NCBI RefSeq assembly: GCF_000971155.1
Contig: NZ_BBLX01000003.1
Span: 248,001 to 312,000 of the forward strand
Source: Demequina maris
Lineage (GTDB): Bacteria > Actinomycetota > Actinomycetes > Actinomycetales > Demequinaceae
Direction of reading: 5' to 3'
DNA: 64,000 nucleotides
The notes under the pieces are model-generated. The model was given only the letters and a program-made list of their open reading frames with translations. It was not told where the DNA came from and did not search any database. Positions 17,305 through 27,189 of this stretch are shown here, one piece after another. Both the position numbers and the translations under genes were made by a program. The number at the start of each line of letters is the position of its first letter. The stretch's first letter is position 1.

Positions 17305-20300
17305 TCAGGCCTTGGCGACCTCGACGGCCTGCGCGCCCTCGGCCACCTTCACCTCGACCGCGAGCACCTCGCCCGCGATGAGGTCCTGGTGCTTCGCGAC
17401 CGCGGCCACGCGCTCGGCGGGCACGGTGAGCGACAGCACGATGCGGTCGGACACGTTGAGGCCGGCGTTCTTGCGCTCGTCCTGGATCGCGCGGATGAGG
17501 TCGCGGGCGAAGCCCTCGGCCTCGAGCTCGGGCGTGATCGCGGTGTGGAGCAGCACGAAGCCGCCGCCGGGCAGCACGGCCGCCACGGAGTCCGAGTCCT
17601 CGCCGCCGCCGATGACGGTCGCGAGCTCGTACTCGCCCTCGACCAGCGCGATGCCGCCGGACACGACCTGACCGGACGCGTCGGACCAGTCGCCGGTCTT
17701 GGAGCCCTTGATCGCGGCCTGCACGTCCTTGCCGATGCGCGGGCCGGCCGCGCGGGCGTTGACGGTGAGGCGGCGCTCGACGGGGTTCGCGGCCGTGAAC
17801 TCCTCGACGGTGACCAGCGACACCGCCTTGACGTTGAGCTCGGACGCGATCAGCGCCGCATAGTCCCGCAGCGCCTCGGGCGACTCGACCGCGACCTCGA
17901 GCGAGGTGAGCGGCTGACGCACGCGGATCTGCTCCTTCTTGCGCAGCGCGTGCGCGGAGGAGACGACCTCGCGGACCTGGTCCATGACCGCGCCGAGCGA
18001 GTCGTCCGCCCACGCCGCGGGCGCGACCGGGTAGTCCGTGAGGTGCACCGAACGCTCGTTGGTGAGGCCGCGGTAGATCTCCTCGGTCGCGAGCGGCAGC
18101 AGCGGGGCGGCCAGGCGCGTGAGCGTGACGAGCACCGTGTAGAGCGTGTCGAACGCGTCCTGGTCCTCGTCCCAGAAGCGGTCGCGCTGGGTGCGGACGT
18201 ACCAGTTGGTGAGGAGGTCCATGAACTGGCGCAGCGACTCGGAAGCGCCGGGCACGTCGAAGGCCTCCATCTGCGCGGTGACCTCGGCGACCAGGTCGGC
18301 CGTCTTGGCGAGCACGTACCGGTCCATCACCGGCAGCGACGCGACCCGCGCATCGTCCATGTGCGATCCCAGCACTCCCGCACCACCGTTGGCGGCGCCG
18401 GCGTACAGCGTGAAGAAGTAGTACGTCGACCACAGCGGCAGCAGCACCTGGCGAACGCCCTCGCGGATGCCCTCCTCGGTGACGATGAGGTTGCCGCCGC
18501 GCAGGATGGGCGAGGACATGAGGAACCAGCGCATCGCGTCGGAGCCGTCGCGGTGGAACACCTCGTTGACGTCCGGGTAGTTGCGCAGCGACTTCGACAT
18601 CTTGCGGCCGTCCGAGCCGAGCACGATGCCGTGCGAGACGCAGGTCTTGAACGCCGGGCGGTCGAACAGCGCGGTCGCGAGGACGTGCATGACGTAGAAC
18701 CAGCCGCGGGTCTGGCCGATGTACTCGACGATGAAGTCCGACGGGTTGTGCGTGTCGAACCACTCGCGGTTGTCGAACGGGTAGTGCACCTGCGCGAACG
18801 GCATCGAGCCGGAGTCGAACCACACGTCGAACACGTCGCTGATGCGGCGCATCGTCGCCTTGCCCGACGGGTCGTCGGGGTTGGGGCGGGTGAGGTCGTC
18901 GATCCAGGGACGATGCAGGTTGGGCTCGCCCTTGTCGTCCAGCGGGAGGCGGCCGAAGTCGCGCTCGAGCTCCTCGAGCGAGCCGTACACGTCCGTGCGC
19001 GGGAACGCCGGGTCGTCCGACACCCACACGGGGATGGGCGTGCCGAAGTAGCGGTTGCGCGAGATCGACCAGTCGCGGGCGCCCTCGAGCCACTTGCCGA
19101 ACTGGCCGTGCTTGATGTGCTCGGGGACCCAGGTGATGTCCTCGTTGAGCTCGACCATGCGGTCGCGGAACTCGGTCACGCGCACGAACCACGAGCCCAC
19201 CGCGCGGTAGATCAGGGGGTTCCGGCAGCGCCAGCAGTGCGGGTAGCTGTGGTCGTAGGTCTCGTGGCGCAGGACGATGCCCGCCTCCTTGAGGTCCACG
19301 ATCACCTGCGGGTTCGCGTCGAAGACCTGCTGGCCCTCGTACTGCGGGTACTCGGAGGTGAAGCGGCCCTTGGAGTCGATGGGCATGACCGGCTCGATGC
19401 CGGCCTCCTGGCACACGAGCATGTCGTCCTCACCGAAGGCCGGGGCCAGGTGGACGATGCCGGTGCCGTCCTCGGTCGACACGTAGTCGGCGGGCAGGAC
19501 CTGGTGGACGTTCTCGCGGTCCGCGTAGGTGGCGAAGGGGGCCCGGTAGCGGCGGCCCGCGAGGTCGCGGCCCAGCACGGTGCCGACGATCTGCGCGTGC
19601 TCCGGCGCGGGCACCTCGCCCTCGGGGGCGAGCGCGCCGAGCTCGCGGGCGTACGCGCCGAGGCGCGCCTTCGCGAGGACGATGCGCGAGCCGGCGAACT
19701 GGGACTCGGAGCCGGGCTCGACGACCACGTACTCGATGTCCGGGCCGACCGCGGCCGCGAGGTTCGAGGGCAGGGTCCACGGCGTGGTGGTCCACACGAT
19801 GAGGGACTCGCCGGTGGTGTGGCCCGCGTCGTCGAGCAGCGGGAACAGCACCGTCAGGGCCGGGTCCTGGCGCATCGCGTAGACGTCGTCGTCCATGCGC
19901 AGCTCGTGGTTGGACAGCGGGGTCTCGTCGCGCCAGCAGTACGGCAGCACGCGGTAGCCCTCGTAGGCGAGGCCCTTGTCGTAGAGCTCCTTGAAGGCCC
20001 AGATGACGGACTCCATGAAGGTCACGTCGAGGGTCTTGTAGTCGTTCTCGAAGTCGACCCAGCGGGCCTGGCGGGTGACGTACTGCTCCCACTCCTTGGT
20101 GTACTTCAGCACCGACTGCTGGCACGCGTCGTTGAACGCCGCGATGCCCATCTCCTCGATCTGGGACTTGTCCGTGATGCCGAGGATGCGCTCGGCCTCC
20201 AGCTCGGCGGGCAGGCCATGGGTGTCCCAGCCGAAGCGGCGCTCGACGCGCTTGCCGCGCATCGTCTCGAAGCGCGGCACCACGTCCTTGGCGTAGCCGG

Positions 20301-20538
20301 TGAGGAGGTGGCCGTAGTGCGGCAGGCCGTTCGCGAAGGGCGGGCCGTCGTAGAAGACGAACTCGTTGTTGCCGTCCTCGGTGCGCGCGGGACGGTTGTC
20401 GATGGACGCCTGGAAGGTCTTGTCGGCCTCCCAGTACGCGAGCACGTCCGTCTCGATCGACGGGAAGTGCGGCGACGGGGGCACCTCGACGTGCGCGTCC
20501 TGGTCGGAGCTGCGGTGGAGGGGGTAGCGCGCGGTCAT
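17305..20538 (-). CDS. ileS: Isoleucyl-tRNA synthetase
   Basis: A 1077-residue class I synthetase that charges tRNA-Ile. The HIGH-like motif is in [12 protein letters not shown] (about residue 74), the KMSKS motif is in [10 protein letters not shown] (about residue 647), and a CP1 editing domain lies between. The WDTHGLPAE and SWFVRVTE blocks are typical of IleS. The length and features fit the long actinobacterial (eukaryote-like) type rather than the shorter E. coli form. Expression is controlled by the T-box leader upstream. Confidence 0.98.
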   Translation of the reverse strand: MTARYPLHRSSDQDAHVEVPPSPHFPSIETDVLAYWEADKTFQASIDNRPARTEDGNNEFVFYDGPPFANGLPHYGHLLTGYAKDVVPRFETMRGKRVERRFGWDTHGLPAELEAERILGITDKSQIEEMGIAAFNDACQQSVLKYTKEWEQYVTRQARWVDFENDYKTLDVTFMESVIWAFKELYDKGLAYEGYRVLPYCWRDETPLSNHELRMDDDVYAMRQDPALTVLFPLLDDAGHTTGESLIVWTTTPWTLPSNLAAAVGPDIEYVVVEPGSESQFAGSRIVLAKARLGAYARELGALAPEGEVPAPEHAQIVGTVLGRDLAGRRYRAPFATYADRENVHQVLPADYVSTEDGTGIVHLAPAFGEDDMLVCQEAGIEPVMPIDSKGRFTSEYPQYEGQQVFDANPQVIVDLKEAGIVLRHETYDHSYPHCWRCRNPLIYRAVGSWFVRVTEFRDRMVELNEDITWVPEHIKHGQFGKWLEGARDWSISRNRYFGTPIPVWVSDDPAFPRTDVYGSLEELERDFGRLPLDDKGEPNLHRPWIDDLTRPNPDDPSGKATMRRISDVFDVWFDSGSMPFAQVHYPFDNREWFDTHNPSDFIVEYIGQTRGWFYVMHVLATALFDRPAFKTCVSHGIVLGSDGRKMSKSLRNYPDVNEVFHRDGSDAMRWFLMSSPILRGGNLIVTEEGIREGVRQVLLPLWSTYYFFTLYAGAANGGAGVLGSHMDDARVASLPVMDRYVLAKTADLVAEVTAQMEAFDVPGASESLRQFMDLLTNWYVRTQRDRFWDEDQDAFDTLYTVLVTLTRLAAPLLPLATEEIYRGLTNERSVHLTDYPVAPAAWADDSLGAVMDQVREVVSSAHALRKKEQIRVRQPLTSLEVAVESPEALRDYAALIASELNVKAVSLVTVEEFTAANPVERRLTVNARAAGPRIGKDVQAAIKGSKTGDWSDASGQVVSGGIALVEGEYELATVIGGGEDSDSVAAVLPGGGFVLLHTAITPELEAEGFARDLIRAIQDERKNAGLNVSDRIVLSLTVPAERVAAVAKHQDLIAGEVLAVEVKVAEGAQAVEVAKA

Positions 20539-20564
20539 GCGGTCCTCTGCGGTGGTGGTCCTGG

Positions 20565-20752
20565 CGTTCTTCTCGACTGCGAGGACGCCCCGTCCCGAGG
20601 GACGATGCGCGGTACCACCCCGCTTGCCTCCGTCCCCTGTCGCCAGGGTCGCGGCGGCCGCTCGTTGTCGCTGTGACGGGCTGCCCGTGCGGTTCTACTC
20701 TCCCGGAGGATTTCTTCCGCAAGCTCGCCGGTGATGGCCGGGTCGACGCTGC
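20565..20752 (-). promoter_or_regulatory. T-box leader of ileS
   Basis: On the minus strand the conserved T-box GGGGTGGTACCGCG is at about 20622-20609, close to the canonical GGGTGGTACCGCG. An ATC (isoleucine) triplet sits at 20735-20733 in GGCCATCACCGG, a good specifier-loop candidate. TACACT near 20758 is a likely -10 box. Uncharged tRNA-Ile would stabilise the antiterminator or antisequestrator form. The T-box overlaps a GGACGATGCG copy (20600-20609). Confidence 0.85.
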
Positions 20753-20786
20753 TGCGTAGAAGTGTACCGGGGCGTGCCCGGGACGG

Positions 20787-21554
20787 TCACCCGGCCGCCG
20801 CGGTGAACCACGCCACGATGATCTGCGCGGCGAGGTCCCGGGCTCCGGGCTCGGTCACGACCGCGAGCGCCTCGTCGCCGTCGACATGCACCCAGGCGCG
20901 CCAGGTGCCATCGGTCGTACCGCCGGTCACGTCCACGCGGACGCCATCGCCGGGCACGGCCCCGATCCCCAGGTCCTTGACGTCGACCTCGAGTCCGGAC
21001 GAGGCCGCCTGCTCCTGGCATCCGGTCGCCGCCCGGTCAATCTCCGCGAGGTACGCCCGCGCGTCCTCGGCCGAGGCGAAGCCGCGCGCCGTGACGCCGC
21101 TGACCGCGGCACCGCCCGAGCCCACCGCGCCGACGGCGACCGGCTCGCCTCCGAGCCCCGACTGCCCCTCGAGGCGTGCGAGGCCGTCGAGCGTGGCGCA
21201 CGCCGGCGCCTCGTCGGGCCCGAGACCCCACGTCTCGACGAGGCCCGCGGCGGAGCCGTCGGCCTGCAGCGCGTCTGGGGGATCCCAGTCGCGCACCCTT
21301 TGCTCGATCTCGAGGCTGGACACGGGGTCGGCCGTGCCGCCGCCGTCGTGGGACAGCATCAGCCCGTACGAGCCGAGGGCGACCGCGCCGGCCGCGGCCA
21401 GGCCGCCCGCCGCCTGCGCGAGCCGCCGGTTCCTGCGGCGCGGGCCGATCGCGCGCTCGTACAGCGAGGTCTCCTCGCCCTGGTGCTCGTGCGCGAAGCG
21501 GCGGGACTCCTTGTCCATCGAGTCGAGCAGCATCCCCGTGAGCTTGTCGGTCAT
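20787..21554 (-). CDS. Candidate membrane anti-sigma factor, module C
   Basis: A 255-residue protein with a short cytoplasmic N-terminus of about 45 residues, one TM helix (about 48-66), then a secreted domain of about 185 residues. The cytoplasmic block FAHEHQGEETSLYERAIGPR is shared with the proteins at 23113-23904 and 24867-25697. Its ATG overlaps the sigma factor stop by 4 bp, the classic arrangement for a sigma factor and its membrane partner. No HxxxCxxC zinc anti-sigma motif is present, so the anti-sigma role is inferred from context and topology. Confidence 0.65.
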   Translation of the reverse strand: MTDKLTGMLLDSMDKESRRFAHEHQGEETSLYERAIGPRRRNRRLAQAAGGLAAAGAVALGSYGLMLSHDGGGTADPVSSLEIEQRVRDWDPPDALQADGSAAGLVETWGLGPDEAPACATLDGLARLEGQSGLGGEPVAVGAVGSGGAAVSGVTARGFASAEDARAYLAEIDRAATGCQEQAASSGLEVDVKDLGIGAVPGDGVRVDVTGGTTDGTWRAWVHVDGDEALAVVTEPGARDLAAQIIVAWFTAAAG

Positions 21555-22096
21555 CGTGCACCTCGTCTCGGGATCACGGCGGTCACGCGGTCCTCCGCCG
21601 GGTCGGCGAACCCCAGGTCGCCGAGCGTCTCGCGCATGTGCGCGATCGCGTCGTGGAGGTAGCGCTTCACCGCGCCTTCGGACACGCCCATGCGTGCGGC
21701 GGTCTCGGCGGTGGTGAGCTGCTCGACGTGCCGCAGCACCACGCACGCCCGCTGGCGCGCGGGGAGCTCACGCAGCGCCAGCACCACCGCATCGTGCTCC
21801 CCCGCGTGCTCGTCGGCGGGTGCGGCGTCCCGCTCGACCAGCAGGTGCTGCTTCGAGCGTGCGACGGCCTGGGAGCTCCTCCGGTTGAGGAACTGGGTGA
21901 GGATGGTCCGCCTCACGTAGGCCTCCGCCCGGTTGACGTCGTCGAGCCGACGCGCGCGCGAGAAGGTGCGGATGATCGCGTCGTGGACCAGGTCCTCCGC
22001 CGTGGGGCGGTCGCCGGCCAGCAGGTACGCGTAGCCGACGAGGCGGCTGCGCCGCTCGCGGACGAGCGTGTCGAGCACGCCGTGCCACGCCTTCAT
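21551..22096 (-). CDS. ECF-type RNA polymerase sigma factor, module C
   Basis: A 181-residue sigma factor of the type often annotated SigE-family. Region 2 contains LLAGDRPTAEDLVHDAIIRTF (within about residues 25-46). Region 4 contains the HTH block TTAETAARMGVSEGAVKRYL (about 130-150). It is about 60% identical by eye to the sigma factor at 25694-26242. ATG 22096; downstream it overlaps its partner gene. It probably reads the CAACC-N15-TGTT promoters of this region. Confidence 0.88.
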   Translation of the reverse strand: MKAWHGVLDTLVRERRSRLVGYAYLLAGDRPTAEDLVHDAIIRTFSRARRLDDVNRAEAYVRRTILTQFLNRRSSQAVARSKQHLLVERDAAPADEHAGEHDAVVLALRELPARQRACVVLRHVEQLTTAETAARMGVSEGAVKRYLHDAIAHMRETLGDLGFADPAEDRVTAVIPRRGAR

Positions 22097-22157
22097 GGCG
22101 TTCCGCCGTCCCGCCGCCGGCTGCGCAGGTCCATGGTCGATCGCCGCCCCGCGTCCC

Positions 22158-22996
22158 TCAGCCCGCGTCCATGTAGGCGACGAAGTCGCGGATGACCTGC
22201 GCGACCACCGCCTCCTCGTCAGCGATGCCCACCGCGTCGATCATGATCGCGTAGGGCCCGTCGACGTGGACGTAGTGGTTCCAGGTCCCGCGCTCGCCCA
22301 CGAGCTCGACCTCGCCCGCCTCGTCGTAAAGGGTCGAGGTGCCGGCGACCGTCACGCGCACGGTCGTGCCGTCGACACCGGCGAGCTGCTGCTCGGAGAC
22401 CTCCGCCACCTCGTGCTCGGTCGTCGTCGAGCCGTCCTCCCAGGTGGACTCCCAGGAGTAGGCGGCGCAGTCCGCGTCGAGCATCGCCGGATACAGCGTG
22501 GCGGCGAGGTCCTCGTCGCCGAACACGCGCGTGAGGATGTAGACGATGAACTCCGGTTCGCCCTCGGGTGCCTCACCGCCGGGGAACAACGGACCGACCG
22601 GGTTGACGACGTCGCCGGCCGCCTCCGTCCGATCCTTGACGGTGGTCAGCGCCGTCGCCTGGTGGAAGGCCGAGCAGGCCGCCGGGTCGTAGACCTCGGT
22701 GCCGGACCCCATGAAGCTCTCGACCGAGTCGACCGGCGAGAGGTCACCTGCGGGCACCGCATAGCCGTCGATATCGACCACGCCGTCGAAGCCCGCCAGC
22801 AACCTCTTGAGCTCGGGATCGTCCACCGGTGCGGCGACGGCGCCCACGCTCGCCGCGGCCTCGCCGCGGTCGGCGACGCGTCGACAGCACCCGACGAACC
22901 GCAACCGGCAAGCGCCGGGACGGCGGCGGCGAAGGCGCCGGCGGTGACGGCGCGGACCACGGTGCCCGCGCGGACGGTTCGGACTGATCGCTTCAT
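22158..22996 (-). pseudogene. Secreted lipoprotein of module C, interrupted by a frameshift
   Basis: The N-terminus, starting at ATG 22996 with GGGGGAG upstream, is a good lipoprotein signal ending in the lipobox LAGC. The rest of the protein, beginning around VDDPELKRLLAGF and ending at 22158, continues in another frame. The frames must switch by one nucleotide between about 22835 and 22885. The body resembles the exported proteins at 24036-24863 and 26338-27141. It may be a true pseudogene, a sequencing error in a GC-rich run, or less likely a programmed shift. Confidence 0.75.
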
Positions 22997-23039
22997 GATG
23001 GTGTCTCCCCCGGCGGCCCCGCGGCCGCCTCACCATCTC

Positions 23040-23064
23040 AACAGGCCACCACACCTTGCGGTTG
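23040..23064 (-). promoter_or_regulatory. CAACC-N15/16-TGTT promoter of module C
   Basis: On the minus strand CAACCG (23064-23059) is followed after 15 bp by TGTT (23043-23040), 43 nt before the lipoprotein start. The same element occurs upstream of the genes at 23904 and 27141. CAAC plus a short -10 resembles ECF sigma promoters. Confidence 0.65.
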
Positions 23065-23112
23065 TGCGCGACCTGGGACGGTCGGTGCCGCCATCGTCGC
23101 GGCGCGCCCGCG

Positions 23113-23904
23113 CTACCGGCGAGCCCCGCGGGCCCACGCCCGGATGATCGCGGTGCCGAGGTCCGGGGCGCCCGGGTCGACGACCACCGCGATCGCCTCG
23201 ACACCGTCGACGTAGAGCTCCAGGCGCCACGCGTCGCGGCTCCCCCGCACCTGCACCGCGACCGCGACGACCTCGCCGTCGAGCCCGTCCAGCCGGTAGC
23301 GGATCACCGACGCCACGGTGCCCCACTCCGCGAGCGCGGCCGCGCACGCGTCGGCGATGCGCTTGAGCTCCCCGAGGTAGCGCGCGGCGACGTCCACGTT
23401 CTCGAACCGGCGCACGTGCAGGTCGTTCGCGGCGCCGTCGCCCCGCACGAAGGCGCCGACGTGCACGCCCGTGGACCAGTCGGAGCCACCCTCGAGCCGG
23501 CCGAAGACCTCGAGCGCGGGGCATGCGCTCGACGCACCACTGACGTCGCCGACGGCCGCGGACAGCGTCATCGCGGACGCCCCGGGGTCGATCGCGAGAC
23601 CGCCGACCGTCCAACCGCGCTCCCCCGGCATCGCCTCGGGGTTCGACTCCACGCTCGCCGTCGGGCTGGCCGAGGCGCCCATCGGTGCGGCCTCGTCGTT
23701 CTCCGGCCCCGACGCCATCATCCCGACGCCCATGAACGATGCGGCGAGGACCGCGGCGACGGCGGGCACGAGGCGGCGCGCGCGACGGCGCGGCACGATC
23801 GCCCGCAGGTACAGCCCGGCCTCCTCCCCGCGGTGGTCGGCGGCGAACGATCGCCGCTCGTCGTCGGCCGCCTCCTCCAGCGCCTCGCGCAGCTCGTCGC
23901 TCAT
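23113..23904 (-). CDS. Candidate membrane anti-sigma factor, module B (no sigma partner)
   Basis: A 263-residue paralog of the proteins at 20787-21554 and 24867-25697. It has the cytoplasmic block FAADHRGEEAGLYLRAIVPR, one TM helix (about residues 48-66) and a secreted domain. Unlike the other two it is not preceded by a sigma gene: only 131 bp separate it from the exported-protein gene upstream, and that gap holds its own CAACC-N15-TGTT promoter. It may act on a sigma factor of a neighbouring module. ATG 23904 has GAGGGGGAG upstream. Confidence 0.65.
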   Translation of the reverse strand: MSDELREALEEAADDERRSFAADHRGEEAGLYLRAIVPRRRARRLVPAVAAVLAASFMGVGMMASGPENDEAAPMGASASPTASVESNPEAMPGERGWTVGGLAIDPGASAMTLSAAVGDVSGASSACPALEVFGRLEGGSDWSTGVHVGAFVRGDGAANDLHVRRFENVDVAARYLGELKRIADACAAALAEWGTVASVIRYRLDGLDGEVVAVAVQVRGSRDAWRLELYVDGVEAIAVVVDPGAPDLGTAIIRAWARGARR

Positions 23905-23957
23905 GGCTCCCCCTCTCCCGCGTCGCCGCCGCGGCGGCGCGCGCCTCCCGAAGCCAG

Positions 23958-23982
23958 AACAGCCGGCACGTGCGCGAGGTTG
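23958..23982 (-). promoter_or_regulatory. CAACC-N15/16-TGTT promoter of module B
   Basis: CAACCT (23982-23977) and TGTT (23961-23958) on the minus strand are separated by 15 bp, as in the two sister promoters. The upstream GGGCCCAACC is identical to that at 27190-27214. Confidence 0.65.
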
Positions 23983-24035
23983 GGCCCGGCCCATGTCGGC
24001 CGCTGCGCGCTGCGGCACGGTCGCTACCGCGGACG

Positions 24036-24863
24036 TCAGCCTCCAGCGCCGAGGTGGGCCAGGAGCTGTCCGACCATCTCGGTGGCGACGGCGTCCGCGC
24101 GGGCGACATTCGTGGTGCGGAGAGCGATGAGGTAGGGCCCGGACGCGACCACGTAGATGGGGTCGTCGAACGCAGGCGCCTCCTCAGCATCGTCCGCGGG
24201 CCGCGTGTCGTCCAGGACGCCGTCGTCGCCATGGCGGTCCGACACCTCGCCAAGATTCACGCGCGCCGCACCGTCGCCCGCCTCGAAGGCGTCGACGGCG
24301 AGGACTGCCGTCGCGACGATCTCGTCGCCGTCCGGCCCGCCGAGTTCGGAGACCTCGTCGCACCCGGCAGCGCCCGCCGCCGCGACGATCGCGGCAGGCT
24401 CCCCGGCGTCGGCGAACACGCGGAGCTCGAAAGTCACGGTGCTGGCGTCGGCGCGGTTGCCGGGCACCTGCAGGTAGCCGAGGTTGGCGTAGAGGTCCCC
24501 GGTCCGGGACACGTGGTCCTCGGCGGTCGTGAGCCTCATCGCGCGCTGGAGCGCCTCGCACCTGACATCGCCAGCCGGCTCAGGCGCCCAGGTCTCCTCC
24601 CCCACGGTGGTCAGACCGACCTCCCCATCGGAGCGGTACACATGCCCGTCGAGCTCGGGGGTGAACGCGAGGAGCCGCTGCCGCACGTCCGAGTCCGCCG
24701 CGGGCGATGCTTGCGACGGCGCGGCGGACGGATGGGTCGCCGCAGCCTCGACCTCCTGTGCAGCCGTCCCGCGAACCGCCGCAAGCACGTACCCTGCGGC
24801 GGCCATGACCGCGACCGCGGCAGCCACGGCGGTGGGGATGCGCCATCTCGAGTGTCCGAGCAT
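24036..24863 (-). CDS. Membrane-anchored exported protein, module B
   Basis: A 275-residue protein with an N-terminal TM or signal-anchor (about residues 9-29) and no lipobox cysteine. It is otherwise similar in layout to the lipoproteins at 22158-22996 and 26338-27141: a Ser/Ala/Pro-rich linker, then a domain with the repeated pattern RLLAFTPELDGHV near the start and paired cysteines. It follows the module A anti-sigma gene by only 3 bp, so it is read from the module A promoter. Function unknown. Confidence 0.65.
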   Translation of the reverse strand: MLGHSRWRIPTAVAAAVAVMAAAGYVLAAVRGTAAQEVEAAATHPSAAPSQASPAADSDVRQRLLAFTPELDGHVYRSDGEVGLTTVGEETWAPEPAGDVRCEALQRAMRLTTAEDHVSRTGDLYANLGYLQVPGNRADASTVTFELRVFADAGEPAAIVAAAGAAGCDEVSELGGPDGDEIVATAVLAVDAFEAGDGAARVNLGEVSDRHGDDGVLDDTRPADDAEEAPAFDDPIYVVASGPYLIALRTTNVARADAVATEMVGQLLAHLGAGG

Positions 24864-24866
24864 GCC

Positions 24867-25697
24867 CTACGCCCCCACCTCGCGCACCCAGTCGCCGATG
24901 ATCGCCACGGCCCTGTCGGTCGCGCCGGGTTCGACCACGACCGCGAGAGCATCTGTGCCGTCCACGTGGAGCCACAGCATCCACCGGCCGTCGTCCGCGG
25001 CAAGCTCGCCGTCGGTCACGATCACCCGTAGCGCGGCACCGGGGACGCCGGTGAGGCCCACCCGCGACACCTCGACGTCGAGGGACGTTGCCTGCAGGTC
25101 GCGGCCGCACCCGCGAGCGGTAGCGGCGGCGAGATCGACGTACGCGTCGGCGGAGTCAGCGGAGTCGAACTGCGCGACACGGACGTCGTTCGTCGCCCCC
25201 GTCGCCTCCATGAACGCCCCCACGTGCGTCGCCTCGACCCACCCCTCCGCCGATGCGTTCTCGAGGCGGCCGATCGAGTCGAGCAGCGCGCAATCGGGCG
25301 AGTCGGCGAGCGCCCCGTCCAGGCTCGCCGCCGCAGCCGCGGCCACCGCGTCGGGTTGGAGCACGAGCCCGTCGACCGCCCAGCCGGGCTGACCCGGCAA
25401 GGGCTGCTGCCCGGTCGTCGTCCGCTCCGGCGCCGAGGCCTCGTCGCTCGCGGAGGGCGTCGGCGCGGTGTGCGCGGGCTCGACCGTGGAGCGCTGCGGG
25501 CCGAAGCCGAGCACGCCTACCACGAGGATCAGGGCGACCGCGGCCGCTGTCACGAGCGGGGCCGCACGTCGCACCCTCCTCCGCGGCGCGATCGCGCGCA
25601 CGTAGAGGCTCGTGTCGTCTCCGCGATGGGCGTCGTCGAACGCCGCCTGATGGCCGCCGGCGACGTCGCCGAGCATGTCCCGCAGCTGCCTGCTCAT
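24867..25697 (-). CDS. Candidate membrane anti-sigma factor, module A
   Basis: A 276-residue protein with the family N-terminal block DDAHRGDDTSLYVRAIAPRR, one TM helix (about residues 48-66), a Ser/Thr/Pro linker and a secreted domain. Its ATG overlaps the sigma stop by 4 bp. It shares the TM-flanking Arg cluster and C-terminal pattern LWLHVDGTDALAVVVEPGA with its two paralogs, so all three secreted domains probably sense the same kind of signal. Confidence 0.68.
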   Translation of the reverse strand: MSRQLRDMLGDVAGGHQAAFDDAHRGDDTSLYVRAIAPRRRVRRAAPLVTAAAVALILVVGVLGFGPQRSTVEPAHTAPTPSASDEASAPERTTTGQQPLPGQPGWAVDGLVLQPDAVAAAAAASLDGALADSPDCALLDSIGRLENASAEGWVEATHVGAFMEATGATNDVRVAQFDSADSADAYVDLAAATARGCGRDLQATSLDVEVSRVGLTGVPGAALRVIVTDGELAADDGRWMLWLHVDGTDALAVVVEPGATDRAVAIIGDWVREVGA

Positions 25698-26242
25698 GGC
25701 GTCCTCCTTCGTGCTGCCACGACCGGCGCGCTCACCGTCTCGTCGGGCTCGTCCGGCGCGAGATCCGCGAGCTCGCCGCGCAGGATCACCATCGCGTCGT
25801 GGACGTACCGCTTGACGCTGCCGACCGAGATGTCGAGGCGGTGCGCCGTCTCCTCGGTGCTGAGGTCCTCGAAGTGGCGCAGCACCACGCAGGCGCGCTG
25901 GCGGCCGCTGAGCTTGCCGAGCGCGCGGGTGACCTCGTCGACCGCGCCGGTGGCGGCGTCGGCCGGCGGGGCGTCGCGCTCCACCAGCAGGTGCTGCTTG
26001 GCGCGCGCCGTCGCGCGTGACCGCCTGCCGTTGAGGAACTGCGTCGTGATCGCCCGGCGCACGTAGCCCTCCGCGGCGTGGACGTTGTCGAGCCGACGGG
26101 CGCGCGAGAACGTGCGGATGATCGCGTCGTGCACCAGATCCTCGGCGGTCGCGCGGTCTCCGGCGAGCAGGAACGCGTAGCCCACGAGCGCGCCACGGCG
26201 CTCGCGCACCAGCGTCTCGAGCACGCCCTCCCACGTCCTCAT
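25694..26242 (-). CDS. ECF-type RNA polymerase sigma factor, module A
   Basis: A 182-residue sigma factor closely similar to the one at 21551-22096. LLAGDRATAEDLVHDAIIRT is region 2 and TEETAHRLDISVGSVKRYVH is region 4. Near-identity of the promoter-recognition regions in the two sigma factors suggests overlapping promoter specificity. It is transcribed after the lipoprotein gene and overlaps the anti-sigma gene. Confidence 0.88.
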   Translation of the reverse strand: MRTWEGVLETLVRERRGALVGYAFLLAGDRATAEDLVHDAIIRTFSRARRLDNVHAAEGYVRRAITTQFLNGRRSRATARAKQHLLVERDAPPADAATGAVDEVTRALGKLSGRQRACVVLRHFEDLSTEETAHRLDISVGSVKRYVHDAMVILRGELADLAPDEPDETVSAPVVAARRRTP

Positions 26243-26337
26243 GCGCTGCCCCCGTCCCGCCGGCCCCGTCGGCGTCGCGATCGCATCGTGTCCATCATGA
26301 CCTCACCCGGGCGCACGCGCACCCTCGAGAGCTCCTG

Positions 26338-27141
26338 CTACTGCGCGTCCACGTGGGCGGCGAGCTGCCCGGCCACCTCGGCGGCGACCTCGTCCCGGTC
26401 GTCGAGACCGGCCACCGTCACGTGGAGCGCGTACGGGCCCATGGCCACCAGGTAATCCGTGCCCCAGTCGTCGATCGTGTCGGGCTCGGTCGCGTCCGGG
26501 AGCGTCATGGCGGCGCCCTGCACGTCGAGGCGGACCGCCGGGGCGTCGACCCCCGCGAGCTCGACCTGGTCGATCGTGACGCCCTCGAAGGCGAACTCGG
26601 CGAAGCCGACACGCTCTCGCGTGTAGGCGTCGCAGCCGCTCGAATCGGAGGCGGCGGCGACCAGCGCCGCCGCGTCCTCCGCGGAGTCGAACGCCCTCAC
26701 GAACACGTTCACGAGCGGACCGTCGTCGTCGCCTGGCTCCTGCATCGGGCCGTAGTCGGCCACCAGGTCGTCCGCTCGATCGCCGCTCTCGTCGGTGGTC
26801 ATGAGGTCGAGCGCGGCGCTGAGCGCCGTGCACTCCGCGGGCTCGACCAGCACCTCGCCGTTGTCCGCGAAGGTGCCTGTCACGAGCACCTCCATGAGGC
26901 TCGCATCGCGCTCCAGGCCCTCGACCTGAGGGTCGAACGACTCGAGCACGCCCCTCACCTCGTCGTCGTCGGACGATGCGCCGGCGGCAGCCGTCGGTTC
27001 CGCGGTCGTCGACGGCACGGCATCCGCGGACACGGCGGCCTCCGCGGTCTCCCCGCCGCCGGTGCACCCGGCGAGCGCCGCGAGACCCCAGATCCCTGCC
27101 ATGGCGGGCAGGGCCCGCTCCCAGATCCTGACGGTCGTCAT
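26338..27141 (-). CDS. Secreted lipoprotein, module A
   Basis: A 267-residue lipoprotein with signal peptide and lipobox LAALAGC (Cys at about residue 26), then a Thr/Ala-rich linker. The body has the same arrangement as the exported proteins of modules B and C (DDEVRGVLESFDPQVEGL, then a domain with paired cysteines). It is the first gene of its operon, directly behind the CAACC-N15-TGTT promoter. It may be the signal-sensing partner of the membrane anti-sigma factor; this is inference. Confidence 0.75.
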   Translation of the reverse strand: MTTVRIWERALPAMAGIWGLAALAGCTGGGETAEAAVSADAVPSTTAEPTAAAGASSDDDEVRGVLESFDPQVEGLERDASLMEVLVTGTFADNGEVLVEPAECTALSAALDLMTTDESGDRADDLVADYGPMQEPGDDDGPLVNVFVRAFDSAEDAAALVAAASDSSGCDAYTRERVGFAEFAFEGVTIDQVELAGVDAPAVRLDVQGAAMTLPDATEPDTIDDWGTDYLVAMGPYALHVTVAGLDDRDEVAAEVAGQLAAHVDAQ

Positions 27142-27189
27142 GTCTCTCCCCCTCCCGTCACGGACCCGGAGCGGGCCCGCCGAAGAGGG

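Noticed and set aside
17293-20676. 1127-codon open frame on + opposite ileS
   Set aside because: Antisense shadow of a clearly identified synthetase gene, and it runs into the T-box leader.
20787-21554. Classical zinc anti-sigma factor
   Set aside because: No HxxxCxxC is present in the short cytoplasmic part; only context and topology support an anti-sigma role.
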